64,000 bases of DNA from Anarhynchus alexandrinus (GCA_008711295.1 VUYV01000298.1:409687-473686); one strand, 5' to 3'; shown: positions 39,742 through 52,230, counted from the stretch's first letter. The notes: generated by a model from the sequence alone, not told the origin. A program made the numbers and translations.

Positions 39742-42700
39742 ATCAATACCACCACAAGCTGCTATGCAGGTGTTTAATCAAGCACCACTGCTCACACAAT
39801 TAGTTGAAACATAAAAGCCCAAGGTAGTAGCAAAGTAAACCTTTGCTTGTGTCTAAACCGTAATTTGTTCCCCATTGTTAAGTTGTGGTTGCACTGGAGA
39901 TGGATGGTCAGGTGTGACCCGGCTGCTGCTAACGGTCCACCTAGGCGAGCTCCATGGCCATACCAGTCAGGGCCACCTTTGGGATTCACACCACCCAAAG
40001 GTCTCAGATCCACCGCCACTCACAGGAAGGGCAAAATAACACATTGCTTGGCTACCTCTGGAAAAAGCAGTTAAATACAAAGAGGCTGCTGCTGGCCTGC
40101 AAAATCCCCAAATTACACAGTGCTGGAAGCTGGGAGAGCGCTTCGGAGAAGTGCCAGTAGCACCTGCCCTGGTCTTATACTCACCCCTAGGACAAAAGGG
40201 TCTGGCACTATTTAATAGTCTTCCACAGATGTATTTCATGGAAGAAAAAAAATCAAATACAATGTGTAAGTGTATTCACAAGACCCCATAGGAATTGGAG
40301 GCTGCACGAAGAACTGCTTCGTTCATCCAGTTTGAGCCTGCCTTCAACTCATGCCTCAGCAGGTATCTCCAGACACTCACAAGTAACCAAAGGAACACTG
40401 TTCTGTCATTCTCACAAGTTTCTTAAGCCTTCCTGTGATACAAAAAGAACATTTCCCTCAAATCATATTTTGCCAAACAATTTCCACATGCATAAGAAAA
40501 GTAAAAATTTCAGACCAATTCAAAGTTGAAAGCTAAACAGTTTTAATTTGGGAAATAAGTATGAGAACATTAATTGCCAACAAATAATTCTCCAACACAC
40601 ACACCCCCACTCACACCCCGCTGTGAGCAAGCCCCAGACACAACCCTTTCAGAGAGGACACATGCCTTGTGTCTGTGCACATTAGGAGGGTTCTGGTGGA
40701 ATAATTACAATTAATCCATTACTTAATCTCCTAATCACTTGTGAGCAAACAGCATTCCCGGACATTTGTTAATGACACATTCGTTTTCATACCATCCTAC
40801 TCATGAAAATTTTACCAAGAAAATAAATTGAAAAATGCCCAGGTAACACCAGTCAACTCATTCAAAGCTACAAGCAAGAAAGATTCGTAGCCAAGGCATC
40901 GTCTGCAGCGGCAACTCGCTGTCGCTGGTGCAGGTACCGAGAGCTTCCCGAAACCAGGGGTCTCGTCATCGAGCCCCCCTTGCCTGCCGCAGCAGCCACC
41001 CTCCATTTCCAGCTGCTCGGGCTGGGTTTTAAGTGACTTGTGATCCATGAGCTGCATCAGTAACCGGATACACACTCTCTCAGCAATTCCCCTCTTGCTT
41101 AATGTATTCCACCTAACGTATATATTGCAGATTTAAACACGCAGTGAACGAGTTTAACCGCCCCACGGGATGCGATAACTAGGTGTTACCAGGAAAGTCT
41201 CAGAGCAGACAAGAGTAAGAATAGAAATTTAGGCAGTCTTTGCGACACTTCAGCTCTGTCTCTCGCTTGGTAGGTTTATGAAAGACCTCTAAGACTGGCT
41301 TTTTTTTTGTTTATTACCAGAGGAAAGAGAATATTCCAGCATGGGAGCCCTGAAGCTAAAATTAAAAACCTATAATTTGGGTTCAGTAGCAGTTGCTATA
41401 ATTCAGATCCCAGCCACAATGAGAGGTCTCCAACATTATCAACTGTCAACAATTATTACTGGCTAGACACACAAAACAGCTTTGTTCTGAACTGGAAGCC
41501 ACAACTGCAAGCAGCAGTAATTGCTACCAAAGGCAAAACATAAAAAAACCTACAGCCTTTCATGCAAAATACTCTCCTAAGAGGAATATAGGAATGAACA
41601 CAAAAGTCTTACTATCTCCACTTAAATCTTAAAAAAAACCAAAGAGCAAAATCCAGGACTGTATACCCAGCAAAGTAGGGGGCTCGCAAGGAAAAGGGAT
41701 CCCAAAGACACTTGATAACTATTCTGAGCACATTTAATGAAACATCCTGTTCATTAGTTATTGAACTTTCATTAGCAGTTTAAGGGAAAGCTACACATGG
41801 AAGAGATGAAATGCAATCAATTTATCCTGAAATTGAATACATTTCCACACTAATCCTCAGCAAGTTCATCCCAACCAATATTAAAAACCAAATCAATTAA
41901 TACTAATTGCTCACCTTATTTTCACAGAGGGATCTTCACACTTCAGCAAGCCTCAAAAAAAAAAAAGAAAGAAGAAAAAAGGCTATTTGTACAAAAGCAA
42001 TTTACTTGTCTGGTCTTTTTATATTCATTTAGCTATGCACTTAATTATTTTGGCAGGTAATTCTGTCAGCTCAAGTTTCCTTTCTCACAACTACCCTTCT
42101 GCAAACTGACAGCACGAAGCAATCACATTTTTATAACCCCACAGCCTATAGCAACAGAATAAACAAAGTTTTCTGAGTCATGGGGCAAAATCCCAAACCC
42201 ACTGACTTCATTAGCAGATCTGCCATTAAGTTAATACAACCAGTGTGACTTTCCCAAGAGACAATAATGACCAGGTGAGGAAATGTATTTTACAAATACA
42301 AGCAATTACAACAATTACAAGCAAACGTAGCAGAACTTACATTCAATTTTTCTTAAACACAACACGTACATTTTTAACACGTGCCATACAGATAGCACAG
42401 AGTAAATGGAAGCTATGCTTGTCCTCCTCTGGTGTAGGAGTGCAACAGGTTTTCTCACCATCACATGCTGAGTCTTCAAAAGAGATTTTCTCTTCCTGCA
42501 CTCCATATAACCACACTATACTTCAACACCACCCCTCCATTAACAGGTCTTGCAATTTTTTTTTTTTTTTTAACACAGGTCCATTAATGTCTACAAGCAA
42601 AACAAGATAAATAGCTGTAAAGAAAGGTGACTTAATGCTGACAGTCCTTCTTCTTAGTTAGTTTTATGGAGAAAATCCTGCCAAAACAGCTCTCCGAAAT

Positions 42701-45700
42701 GCTAAGTAACTTGGACCTGCATGGCCCCAGTCAATCAGTGTGTCCCTAAAGCATCCTGCACCCCTTGCCCCAGGGACAAGCGGGTGTCAGTACAAGTCAG
42801 GCTCTGGGGAGGCTTTCCCAGGGGCTAAACAACAAACACAACATCTGCCTAGCCACAACTGCTCCTGGGGTTTCTTCTGCCTCCGAAATCACCGCAGCTA
42901 CCTCGTGTCTCACCTGTCCCAGCTCCCACAGACGTAGGGGACAAACAACAACATAAGACAGCGCCAGGCTGAAAACCTTCGGTTCATCTGGAAGGAGATA
43001 ACTCAGGCACCAGAGGCAGTCATGGTGGCAGAGATCCTTTTGGGGTCTTTTGCTTCAGCCATATCTGAGCAGCCAAGAAGTGACTTAAGTGGAACTAGTA
43101 ACAAGGTGGGGATGCAAGAGCCTCAAAACTCAAAATGTTTCTCACATCATCCAGTTTCTCCACTTTCTGCATTCTTTTGCATTTTTCCTCCCTCACTCAG
43201 TCTTGGCTAATACTTCAGGGAAGCCAAGTCTCTTCAGGGAAGATGCTTAACCTTTTTTTGCTCTCAAGTTGGAACAAGTTAAGTATCACTAGCTGTCATG
43301 CTGCTTCGTCACCATAACAGCTCTCTGTCTCCAAGCACAGCAGATATCAAACCCTCTGCATCAAAACCCACGGTGATCTCTTAAAAGCATGATGATAAAA
43401 GAACACGATAGTAAGTGGAAAAATTAACTGAAGTCAGCCCTCTGCATTTTTTTTTTTTTTAATGTGGTTCTCCAGGTCACCTGTCACACAGTCAGTGGAG
43501 AACAGTTTTAAAAATGCCTCTGCTATCACCTCACACAGGCACCTACCCAAACTTTAAGGAAGGTCCATGATGAAGGAACAAGCTACAAATGGAAGCCTCC
43601 TGCAAGTTATGCAGGTGTGGACAGAAATGCAGATAGGGCATAAATTAAGGCTTTCATAAAAGTTTCAAACAGCACCAAAATTCTACAGGAACTGGGTGGG
43701 TGGTTGGGAAGCAGTACTCTTAAGACATGCTTTCAATAAGCAAACTGAGCTGAGAAGCTGATGCAACCAGAGCCCTGCTGGAGCACTGGCTGGGACATGA
43801 AGGGAGATGCCTTTTGCTCGAGGCTTCACTGGTAACTAACAGCAGCAAGTCACAGGGAAAGGACCGGCAGAGAGGAGAGCAGTGGGACACGGCACAGCCA
43901 GCCTGACCCATTCAGGAGGCACTTCATCGTGAAGGAATGACTGACAGCAGGACAATAAGCCTTCAAAGCTCGGGCTGTTGGAAGATCAAAGCAGTGCTGG
44001 AGTGGAAGGAGGTGGCAAACAGGAGAGAGGAGGGCCTGTTTCAAGATCAGGATGGCAAGAGCTGACGTGGGATGGGAAGCAGTTGGGAAGCCTGCCTGGG
44101 ATTAACAAGGAAACCCACAGCTCTCCCCAAACCATGCCAAGAGATAAAGGCAGGCATAGGATTTGCTTGAGAAGAAGCAAAGGGAACTAACTGTGATGCA
44201 ATAGGGTAAGACATGATTTGAAACAACAAAAACCGCCTGCTGCTACACTAATATATGGCCCTGACAGACAAGCAGTAACTGGATCCAAGCAGGAATTGCC
44301 CTGGCTTGCTGAAAGCCCGGTGCCTGACTGAGCACTGCTTATCAGGGAGCATGGAAAGACAGACAGAGGGCTAATGTGATGACAAATCAGCCAGGTTACT
44401 GTGCCCAGAAAAAAAAAAAAAAGGAAAAGGGAATCAAAATGCAAAGTGAAACTTTCATAACATCACTAGTTTTCTCCATGCTTTCCTCTGCGAATAAGAC
44501 AGACAAGATACAGGCAATCAAGGTATTCATGTTCTTGTAGAGTAGCACTGATATAGCAGGAAATTGTAGGCAAAGTATTAGGCCACAGCTTTCTGGCATG
44601 AGGTTTTAAATCTCTAGATATAAGATGTTTTGAGTGAGAGATGAGAGATGTTTTCCAGCTGTGGTTTAACTTTAGCCTAGAGATATGCAGTTGCTCTGTA
44701 AAGGTAGTTCCTAAGAGTATTTTTTACAACAAAGGGAGAGGAAACTCCAGTCATCCGAGAGTGCTATTGTCAGCCAGTCTGAGATGAAATGGCAGAGCAC
44801 TGACTGATAACGATGCAGGATGAGATGGCTTTCACATCAAGGAAAAAAGACTTCTTTCCTTAGGTGGTTGGTTTGGGTTGCAGTTCTCCAGAGGCGACTG
44901 TGGAGCGTGTATGGCTTTACATGGGGAAAGCAGGAGAGCTTTTCCTCTTTGAAATAAGATTTTGGAAAGAAAATCAGCAGAAAGGACTTTTTTCCAGATA
45001 GAGAAGCACTGCTGCAGCCCCTCCAGCCTCCCCAGGGAGAGGCACATCTGCCCCGACCAGCACAAGGTTTTGCACGAGCCCTCAGATGAGCCCACAACAG
45101 CGGGAACAGCAATGGCAGAGGGGGAGCTTGACAGCTCCTGGCTCCCAAACCTCTCTGACAACTCTCTTCACACCAGCACTGACTGTTGCCACCCCTGAGC
45201 AGCTGCTCCCGGCACCACCGAGCTGAGCCCAGACCTTCTGCAGCAGCCACCCACCCACCCACATCCCATGAGCCCTGCCACTTCACAGCGACATCGCATT
45301 TAGCCCAGAGGACCCTGGCATCTTCCCATGCCGTGCCAGGTAAGGGGTGCATTGCAGGTAATGCATGGTCAAATCCAACATTGGAGGTTGCCTCAGACCT
45401 TCTGCAGTCAACTTTGTCTTCATGAAACACCCTTCAATAGAGCAATCAAGTTACTGCGCAACACAGACCCACTTTGCATCAACATCTTTGCCATCATTCT
45501 GCAAAGGGAAGGTCCTGCCCTCCAGTAAGTCATACAATTAGGCAAAGTAAACGAGTTGTCAATAAACCCTTGATTGTTCAATGAGACGTCGCTAATGGGA
45601 AGGCAAATGTACACTGCCAGAATCCATGACACGATAGTGATAATTTTCCAAGTTATGCTTGATGTTCCTGTGATGAAGCTATTTTCAGTTGCTTTGAATC

Positions 45701-46259
45701 TTCTTCAGAAAAGTCAGTCTTTGAATAAAATAAAAATGTCGTGATTGTTCTAAGCTCAGATGCATGCATTTAATCAGTCCAGGTGTTTAAATTATTTATC
45801 CATGAGGAGGAAAACTGTACTAATCTTAGGAACAGAGCATATGAAGGGGAAAAACAATTAGACTTTATATAAAGACATGCTGAATAATGTGAAGCAGTAG
45901 AAAATTTTCTCATGCACAACGTAACTGTGACCAAAGGGTGTTGCAAGTATTTATGTTCTTGCAGCCTGGGCTGCAAAACTTAAAATACAAAGACTTGCTG
46001 CTACTAGAAGAAGTGTTTCCCAAACGTAAGGCAAAATTATTGTTTTCAACAAATACAAAGCCCCGCCAGTCAAAAGTTGGTACTTTCCCTAGTTTGAAAG
46101 AGCAGAACTTTTTAAGTGTTCTTTCCAAAAACAAAAACAGTGTCTGGAGAAAAACAGAATAATTACAGAAGAATAGTTCATGAAGTAAGTGTGACATCCA
46201 ATGCTCTGGACCAGCCTGTCTCTCTCCTCATCACTTAGGCATAGACAATAACCTCTTAC
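39742..46259. other. Non-coding block, homeodomain-core cluster at 40.7 kb
   Basis: No gene is supported. 40690-40760 contains several TAATTA/TTAAT cores within 70 bases, a composition common in developmental enhancers but also expected in AT-rich DNA. Around 44950-45430 a GC-rich patch carries the longest gap-free ORF of the window (minus, 44837-45430, 197 codons) with no domain, plus a lone plus-strand donor CCAG|GTAAGG at about 45340. I treat these as chance. Confidence 0.5.
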
Positions 46260-46324
46260 CTTTCTTCTTTCATCTTAACCTTCTCCTCCTCTGTCTCACT
46301 TTTCAAAGCCAAGGTCTACCCAAG
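46260..46324 (-). other. Possible small exon with strong donor
   Basis: The minus strand has GAAAG|GTAAGAGG after 46260, a near-ideal donor, and GGTCTCCCTTGCAG before 46324, an acceptable acceptor. The 65 bases between have stops in all three frames, so it is not an internal coding exon. An ATG at 46273 in good context (A at -3) is open for 14 bases up to the donor, so the segment could be a second exon carrying a start codon, or a non-coding exon. It lies 4.6 kb downstream of candidate exon 1 on the same strand. Chance pairing of splice-like sites is quite possible. Confidence 0.25.
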
Positions 46325-48271
46325 CTGCAAGGGAGACCTCCCGAGTGCAACACACATAGGCTGGAAACGACCCTCCAGCCCACTGCAGCCTTGTTAGATC
46401 GCTCCCCTGGTAATGGCTACCCCAGAAGCAGCTGGTCAGGCACTACAGCTGTAGTTCCCCAGGTGGATTGAAGGGCTGTGGTGATGCACCGGGACACCTG
46501 GTTAAGAACACAAGACCTTCCCACCACCCTTACTCACTGCCTGCTCTTTCAAGGGAAGAAATTCTTAAAACAAGTCTGCTTTAATGTTAATGGATTAGGT
46601 ATCTTGTTCCAACTCTCAAATGCCTGGTTCCTCAGAAGACTTGGCTTTATCCACTGAAATTAATGGAGAAGGTCAAGAAAGAGGTGTGTTTATACTGTGC
46701 ACTGGAGAAAAGTAAAACTAGGTGTCCTGATGCCAAGATAGATGCATTTACGCAACGTTGAACCCCAGCATCGGTACCTTCACTTAGAAAGACTTAGCCA
46801 ATTAAGTTGATAGCACAGCATACACTGCTGCTTTCTGAGCACGCAGGAAAATAAACAGGCGGGTCTGATTTCAGCAAAGAATCTGGCCCTTCTCCCAGCT
46901 TGTTACCAGCTTTCTCTGCCTCACCACCCAGCATGCAACATCGCCTGCCATGGAGGTGGGTAACGGCTACTGAGCTCCTATGCGAACAAGCGAAAATCCT
47001 TTCTTGGTCTGTGCCATATCACAAAGATTGGGCTGACTACAGAGAAGACAAAAGCCCTACCTTTGAGCAAACAGACCCAGTGAAAAGTTCAAGGTATTGC
47101 AACTCACTTCAAGCCATTGCCAGCTGCTGTTTGAATCATTTTGTTCCTATACTCTGGGCAGTACACCAAAGATCACAAAGTTTGGGTTTAAGTTTCATTT
47201 AAAAAACATCTCGTAGGAGAAGAATTATTCCTCCATTTTATTAAGCAAAAACCATAGGCTGCTGACAATGCTATTACAGGCGGCTACATCAGTAGAACAT
47301 TACATACATATATGTATATAAAAAAAAATATAAAAAGAAAAATATTGAGCTGGAAGGTTACTAACAAAAATAGAAAGGAAGACCCCTGAGACATTCTCTT
47401 TGTAAAATTCCTTTTTCCACAAGCCAACACTTAAAGCCTCCTGGCTGAGATTCCCCAGGTAACCTACAAACCATTTTCTAGAGTCATTGCTCAAACCAAT
47501 CCGAGTATCCAGAAGGGCAATTTATAAGGGAATGATATGCCTATTATTGATAAAATTCTTCACAGAGCAATGAGAAAACCTACAATGCAGATACATCAAT
47601 TTTGTTGAAAGTAACATTGGCTCAAATTGAGTTATAATGGGAAAGTGACCTGTTTTGATGGAGAAGGTCCTTGGCATTACTGCTCAGAGGAAAAGCATCT
47701 GTGAAACACTGCAAGAGGGACCCAGTTTCACAAGAAGCAGCAGCCAAATGAGAGGGGAAAGAAAAAAAAAATAAAATATAATAACATCAGACCAGCCTCT
47801 AGCACCACAGCCTGCCCAACTGCTTCCAGGTACAGGGGATCCCGAGTCCCCTTCCTTCTTAGGATTGATTCTCCAGCCATGGCAATCCTTCATTTGATGT
47901 ATGCTTTCAGCTGACATCAACCTTTTTACTCAGTTTTGCCAGAGTGCACTTTTGTCATTAGTTCTGGTTAGAGATACAGATGAGATGGCACTTCCATTCT
48001 TTTTGTTTTTTTTAAAAAAAAAAACCCAACCAAAATGCCTTATGCTGTAACTCTAAAGATAATTACTTTGGAGGCTAAAATTTCCCATTCTTGTTCTCAT
48101 TGCAGAGGTACATATCTGAAGATCTGCTTGGTCATTTAAGGTTTTTAAACATATTCTCAGATAAGCACAGCTGCATTTTTAACAGTAGCTAAAATTACAG
48201 AATTTAAGAAAGGAAAATTTGATGTGATGTTTCGTGCTTTAGTTAACAGTCTTCCAAGATACAAAGCTCCA

Positions 48272-48285
48272 GTTGCTCTGGAAAC
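48272..48285. promoter_or_regulatory. Candidate X-box, first of a pair
   Basis: GTTGCTCTGGAAAC resembles an RFX X-box. A nearly identical 14-mer occurs at 48967-48980, and the following bases are also similar (ctgtaactt against cataacttt). Confidence 0.3.
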
Positions 48286-48966
48286 TGTAACTTGGACACA
48301 ACCATGCAGATACATCAACCCCGTGGCTATAAATGAAAACACTGTAGCAACACTGCACATTCGTGTGACAAACATTTTTAAAAACGAGCATTGCATCCTA
48401 TACTTCATATAGGGAGAGCAAATCTCACGGCCCTCCACACAGGACACAGCTCTCTGGCTGCTTTTCCTTTAAGTCTCAAGAGAAACGACTGAGCAGCAGC
48501 CAGAAGGGCGTGTGGACCTACCATTGAGACAACCACCCTTCAGATAAGGGAGAGATGGGAAACGCAGGTGGGTATTTGAGGGATATGCCAAGGATTCAAG
48601 ATCAGGGCTGTTTCTTCCCATGTTTGCGTGGTGCCTATCACACCACAGGCACAGCTGGAAGCAAACACGGGTACCAAAAGGAAGACTTAGAAGACAACAT
48701 GGTGGACAGGCTGGGATCTGGTACACAGTGCCCTCAGCCGCTGGCCCAGGAGAAGGCAGCAGAAAGGCTGGAGCTGGGAACTGAGAAAGACAATGGCCAT
48801 CAGGAGAAGAAAAGTGGAGGGGGATGTTCAAAAGCAGAGTAGGAGGAATGAGCACGGGGTGTTTGCAGAGGAGGACCGGGCACAACACAACACCAGAAGC
48901 CAGATACTTTTTTTTTTTTTTTAAAGGGGGGAAATATTACATACGTAGACGACGGCCTGAGTGCTG

Positions 48967-48980
48967 GTTGCTGTGGAAAC
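48967..48980. promoter_or_regulatory. Candidate X-box, second of a pair
   Basis: GTTGCTGTGGAAAC differs from the site at 48272-48285 at one base. Both lie within 2.7 kb of candidate exon 1 on the intron side. Binding is untested inference. Confidence 0.3.
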
Positions 48981-50833
48981 CATAACTTTGAATTCAGTGG
49001 CTAAAACGTAGCATTGCTATTTATACCATGCTCCTCACTACAGCACGAGAACTTCATCTGAGAAATGGAAAGCTTCTGTACCAGACAAACGTCTTTTTTC
49101 CCCCCCATTACAGGCAGTGATCCTTTCAAACGATGCCTCACAAGGTTTTTCCGACGTTCCTGGCCACTGAATGACTACACAGCATAATCACCTCTGATAG
49201 AAGAAAACAACAAAAAATCCCACACCACTGTCTTTGCTCTTCCAAGCAAGACCAGATGAATCACTGGACAGACATCGGGTAGGATTCACTGAATTCTACT
49301 TTGGCCAAGAGCAACCAGAGAAGCCAAAAAGGCCATTTAAAACAGCAGTATATCTTGTTTCCCTTAAGGCAAATTACAGTCAGCATTGCATGAGATTATG
49401 GAAGGCCAGATCCCAAAGTCAGTTATCATTAAAGATGACGAGCACTGTATTTGTTTAAGGACTCCAGAATATTGCCTTTAATATACTGGAAAGCATAACT
49501 GGATTGTTAATGCAAGAAGAAAAATAACAAAAAGGCTACAGATTAAACTCCTGTTAGGTGAATTTCTTAAAAAAAAAAAAAAAATTCATTTTCAAGTTGC
49601 TCTGCTGTTCAAGAAGGAAACGGCTTTTTCGTCCCTGAGAAACATGATTTTGGGGTAGCAAGTGTTCCTGCAGCCTAAGTGGGAGGAGGACTAATCTGCC
49701 TGTAACCAAAGAAGAGGTGAGCCAAGTCCCCATGGGTATGTCACATTCCTCTTCCACCTCCACCATTCCAGGGCCCGGAAGGGAAGAAAGAATCCCATTC
49801 CCCACCCACTCCTAAATCATGTTTTACCTCAAGTAGTATAGAGGTGCTAGTGTAGCACGTTCATTGCCACTACGAAGTATACACAATAAGTACCACAGGG
49901 GCAATGATCAGGTCTTCAGACACTTCCCAGGACCTGTGCACACATCAGTCCCCAAATCAAAGAGCGTGTGGCATACAAGGGCAATTAAGGCAAAAGCTGA
50001 GAAAGCCACAGCATTTTCCAAGGTCACTCACATCTTCAAAATCCCAGGGGACTGTCCCATCCATGTGGGCTCATCGGGAAGCAGCAAGGACAACCGTTAC
50101 GTGCAATCCGATAAGCAATACTCTGCCTGAATAAGGCAGCTTTTGCTCAGGGAAGGGCAGCAGGGGATTGCGCAGGGACAGGAGCAAGGACTCGGCAGAG
50201 GGGCTCCAACAGCTGCCGAACCAGGAGGGGTGGGAGAAAGTTGCCCTCTGCAGGATCGGGACCTTACAGGAAAGGTGAAGGAGGTCTCCTTTGCCCTTGC
50301 TCAATAATTTGTATCACAGCATTGAAGTGTCATTGAAATTGACAGAAGCGTTTTAATAATACAGGAAGGGAAAAAAGATGCTCTAATCACAGATTAGGCA
50401 CCCAACTAATCACTCCATAGATCTCAGCCTCCCCTAATTTATTCCAATATGTTTTTTAATCAGAATTTCATACATAGCAAAATGATTAACAAGTCACGAG
50501 TACTACCTATTTCCTAGCTCCAGCCAGCTTCACTAGCCCAGAGTCCTCTGGCTACCACTGAGAGGGGGAGGTGGGAATGAAGGACCGACGAGGAATGGGA
50601 AGTCGAGGAACGGAAAGTCGACTTCTCCCAGCACTTCCCAATCCGACAAGGTAGTACTGAGCTGCACGCTAGAATTACGCACCCGCTCCTGCAACTCTGT
50701 TTAAAACCGCATTTGTGCCAGCGCTTCCCGTCAAGCCCAGGACCGCCAGCATCAGTCAACTGTCCCCAACTTCAGCAAGGGCAGGGTGGGCAGGCTGTGT
50801 CCTGCCTTCAGTGACCCGCAGGCGAACACACAC

Positions 50834-50841
50834 GCCCCCCC

Positions 50842-50900
<59 letters not shown>
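50834..50900. repeat. C10 run and (CA)n microsatellite
   Basis: About ten C are followed by roughly 28 CA units. On the minus strand it reads (GT)n and begins only about ten bases inside the proposed first intron. Long alternating purine-pyrimidine tracts can adopt Z-DNA and are usually length-polymorphic. Confidence 0.95.
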
Positions 50901-50902
<2 letters not shown>

Positions 50903-50909
50903 CCCTTAC

Positions 50910-51308
50910 CTGCTACACGCTCATTAAGTGCTCGTTCCCTCAGTGACACCCCGGCTGCCTCCCCGCACCGCGGCTGCTACAGCTCCCCCGCAGCAGCACC
51001 AGCATCACCCGGCGGGGAAGAGACCCGGCGGCCGCCCCCGCCCCGCTCGGGGCCAGCCCCATCTGCAGGGGTCTCTCCGGAGGGGGCCCGACAGCCGCCG
51101 CACGGACCCCGCGCAGCCCCCCCTCCCCGCCCTCGGGGGGCGGCGGTGACATCTGAGGCGGCGGAGCGGCGCTGCCGGAGGCCGGCTGCCGCAGGGTCGG
51201 CTCCGGAGCCGCGCAGCGGCGGGGCCGGAGCCCGGCGAAGCCCCCGCGCATCCCGACAGGGCCGCCCCCGCGCCGCCGCACCGGCGAGGGGAGCGGGGCC
51301 GGCTGCCG
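50910..51308 (-). other. Candidate non-coding first exon of a minus-strand gene
   Basis: The minus strand leaving the assembly gap is very GC- and CpG-rich and ends in GTAGCAG|GTAAGG, a strong 5' splice donor, with the exon's last base at 50910. All three frames from the gap end at stops (reaching 51005, 50977 and 50940) before the donor. Two short upstream ORFs are visible: a 21-codon one from an ATG at 51005, and an ATG-AGC-GTG-TAG minimal one. This fits a 5' UTR exon whose transcription start lies in or beyond the gap, so the true right boundary is unknown. The downstream coding exons are not identified, so the gene cannot be named. Confidence 0.5.
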
Positions 51309-52147
51309 NNNNNNNNNNNNNNNNNNNNNNNNNNNNNNNNNNNNNNNNNNNNNNNNNNNNNNNNNNNNNNNNNNNNNNNNNNNNNNNNNNNNNNNNNNNN
51401 NNNNNNNNNNNNNNNNNNNNNNNNNNNNNNNNNNNNNNNNNNNNNNNNNNNNNNNNNNNNNNNNNNNNNNNNNNNNNNNNNNNNNNNNNNNNNNNNNNNN
51501 NNNNNNNNNNNNNNNNNNNNNNNNNNNNNNNNNNNNNNNNNNNNNNNNNNNNNNNNNNNNNNNNNNNNNNNNNNNNNNNNNNNNNNNNNNNNNNNNNNNN
51601 NNNNNNNNNNNNNNNNNNNNNNNNNNNNNNNNNNNNNNNNNNNNNNNNNNNNNNNNNNNNNNNNNNNNNNNNNNNNNNNNNNNNNNNNNNNNNNNNNNNN
51701 NNNNNNNNNNNNNNNNNNNNNNNNNNNNNNNNNNNNNNNNNNNNNNNNNNNNNNNNNNNNNNNNNNNNNNNNNNNNNNNNNNNNNNNNNNNNNNNNNNNN
51801 NNNNNNNNNNNNNNNNNNNNNNNNNNNNNNNNNNNNNNNNNNNNNNNNNNNNNNNNNNNNNNNNNNNNNNNNNNNNNNNNNNNNNNNNNNNNNNNNNNNN
51901 NNNNNNNNNNNNNNNNNNNNNNNNNNNNNNNNNNNNNNNNNNNNNNNNNNNNNNNNNNNNNNNNNNNNNNNNNNNNNNNNNNNNNNNNNNNNNNNNNNNN
52001 NNNNNNNNNNNNNNNNNNNNNNNNNNNNNNNNNNNNNNNNNNNNNNNNNNNNNNNNNNNNNNNNNNNNNNNNNNNNNNNNNNNNNNNNNNNNNNNNNNNN
52101 NNNNNNNNNNNNNNNNNNNNNNNNNNNNNNNNNNNNNNNNNNNNNNN
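51309..52147. other. Assembly gap (839 N)
   Basis: Unbroken N inside the CpG island. The size may be an estimate. ORFs reported across it have no meaning. GC-rich, hairpin-prone promoter DNA is a usual cause of such gaps in bird assemblies. Confidence 1.
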
Positions 52148-52168
52148 CGCACCGCCTTTGGCGGTGCG
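52148..52168. repeat. Perfect 9-bp inverted repeat at gap edge
   Basis: CGCACCGCC, loop TTT, GGCGGTGCG begins at the first base after the gap. It is a very stable hairpin, and either a cause of the gap or a fold-back artefact at a contig end. Confidence 0.85.
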
Positions 52169-52230
52169 GCACCTTCCCCTCATGGCTCCCGACCCCCTCA
52201 AAGTCCCCTGGAGCAGTACTGAGCTTTCCC

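Larger units (their letters stand above)
46325..50833. other. Non-coding block upstream of the CA repeat
   Basis: No gene is recognised. It contains a 14-base palindrome ACTACAGCTGTAGT (46442-46455), an ATACATATATGTAT palindrome near 47.3 kb, poly-A or poly-T runs near 48.0, 48.9 and 49.6 kb, and two X-box-like sites 695 bases apart, listed separately. A 62-codon + ORF at 48224-48412 has no recognisable domain. Confidence 0.5.
50940..52230. promoter_or_regulatory. CpG island, probable promoter
   Basis: Dense CpG runs from about 50945 into the gap and resumes for a short distance after it. The row 51181-51240 alone has eleven CpG dinucleotides, while most rows elsewhere have none or one. In vertebrates such islands mark promoters, often bidirectional. 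The adjoining minus-strand donor and the strand-composition change around here support promoter function. The middle 839 bases are missing, so no TATA box or start site can be placed. Confidence 0.75.

Noticed and set aside
45186..45342. Plus-strand exon ending CCAG|GTAAGG
   Set aside because: Open in one frame only, composition-driven proline/histidine-rich peptide, and opposite to the strand predicted for transcription here.
44837..45430. 197-codon minus ORF, the longest without N
   Set aside because: It lies in a GC-rich patch where stops are rare, other frames are open too, and the peptide resembles nothing I know.
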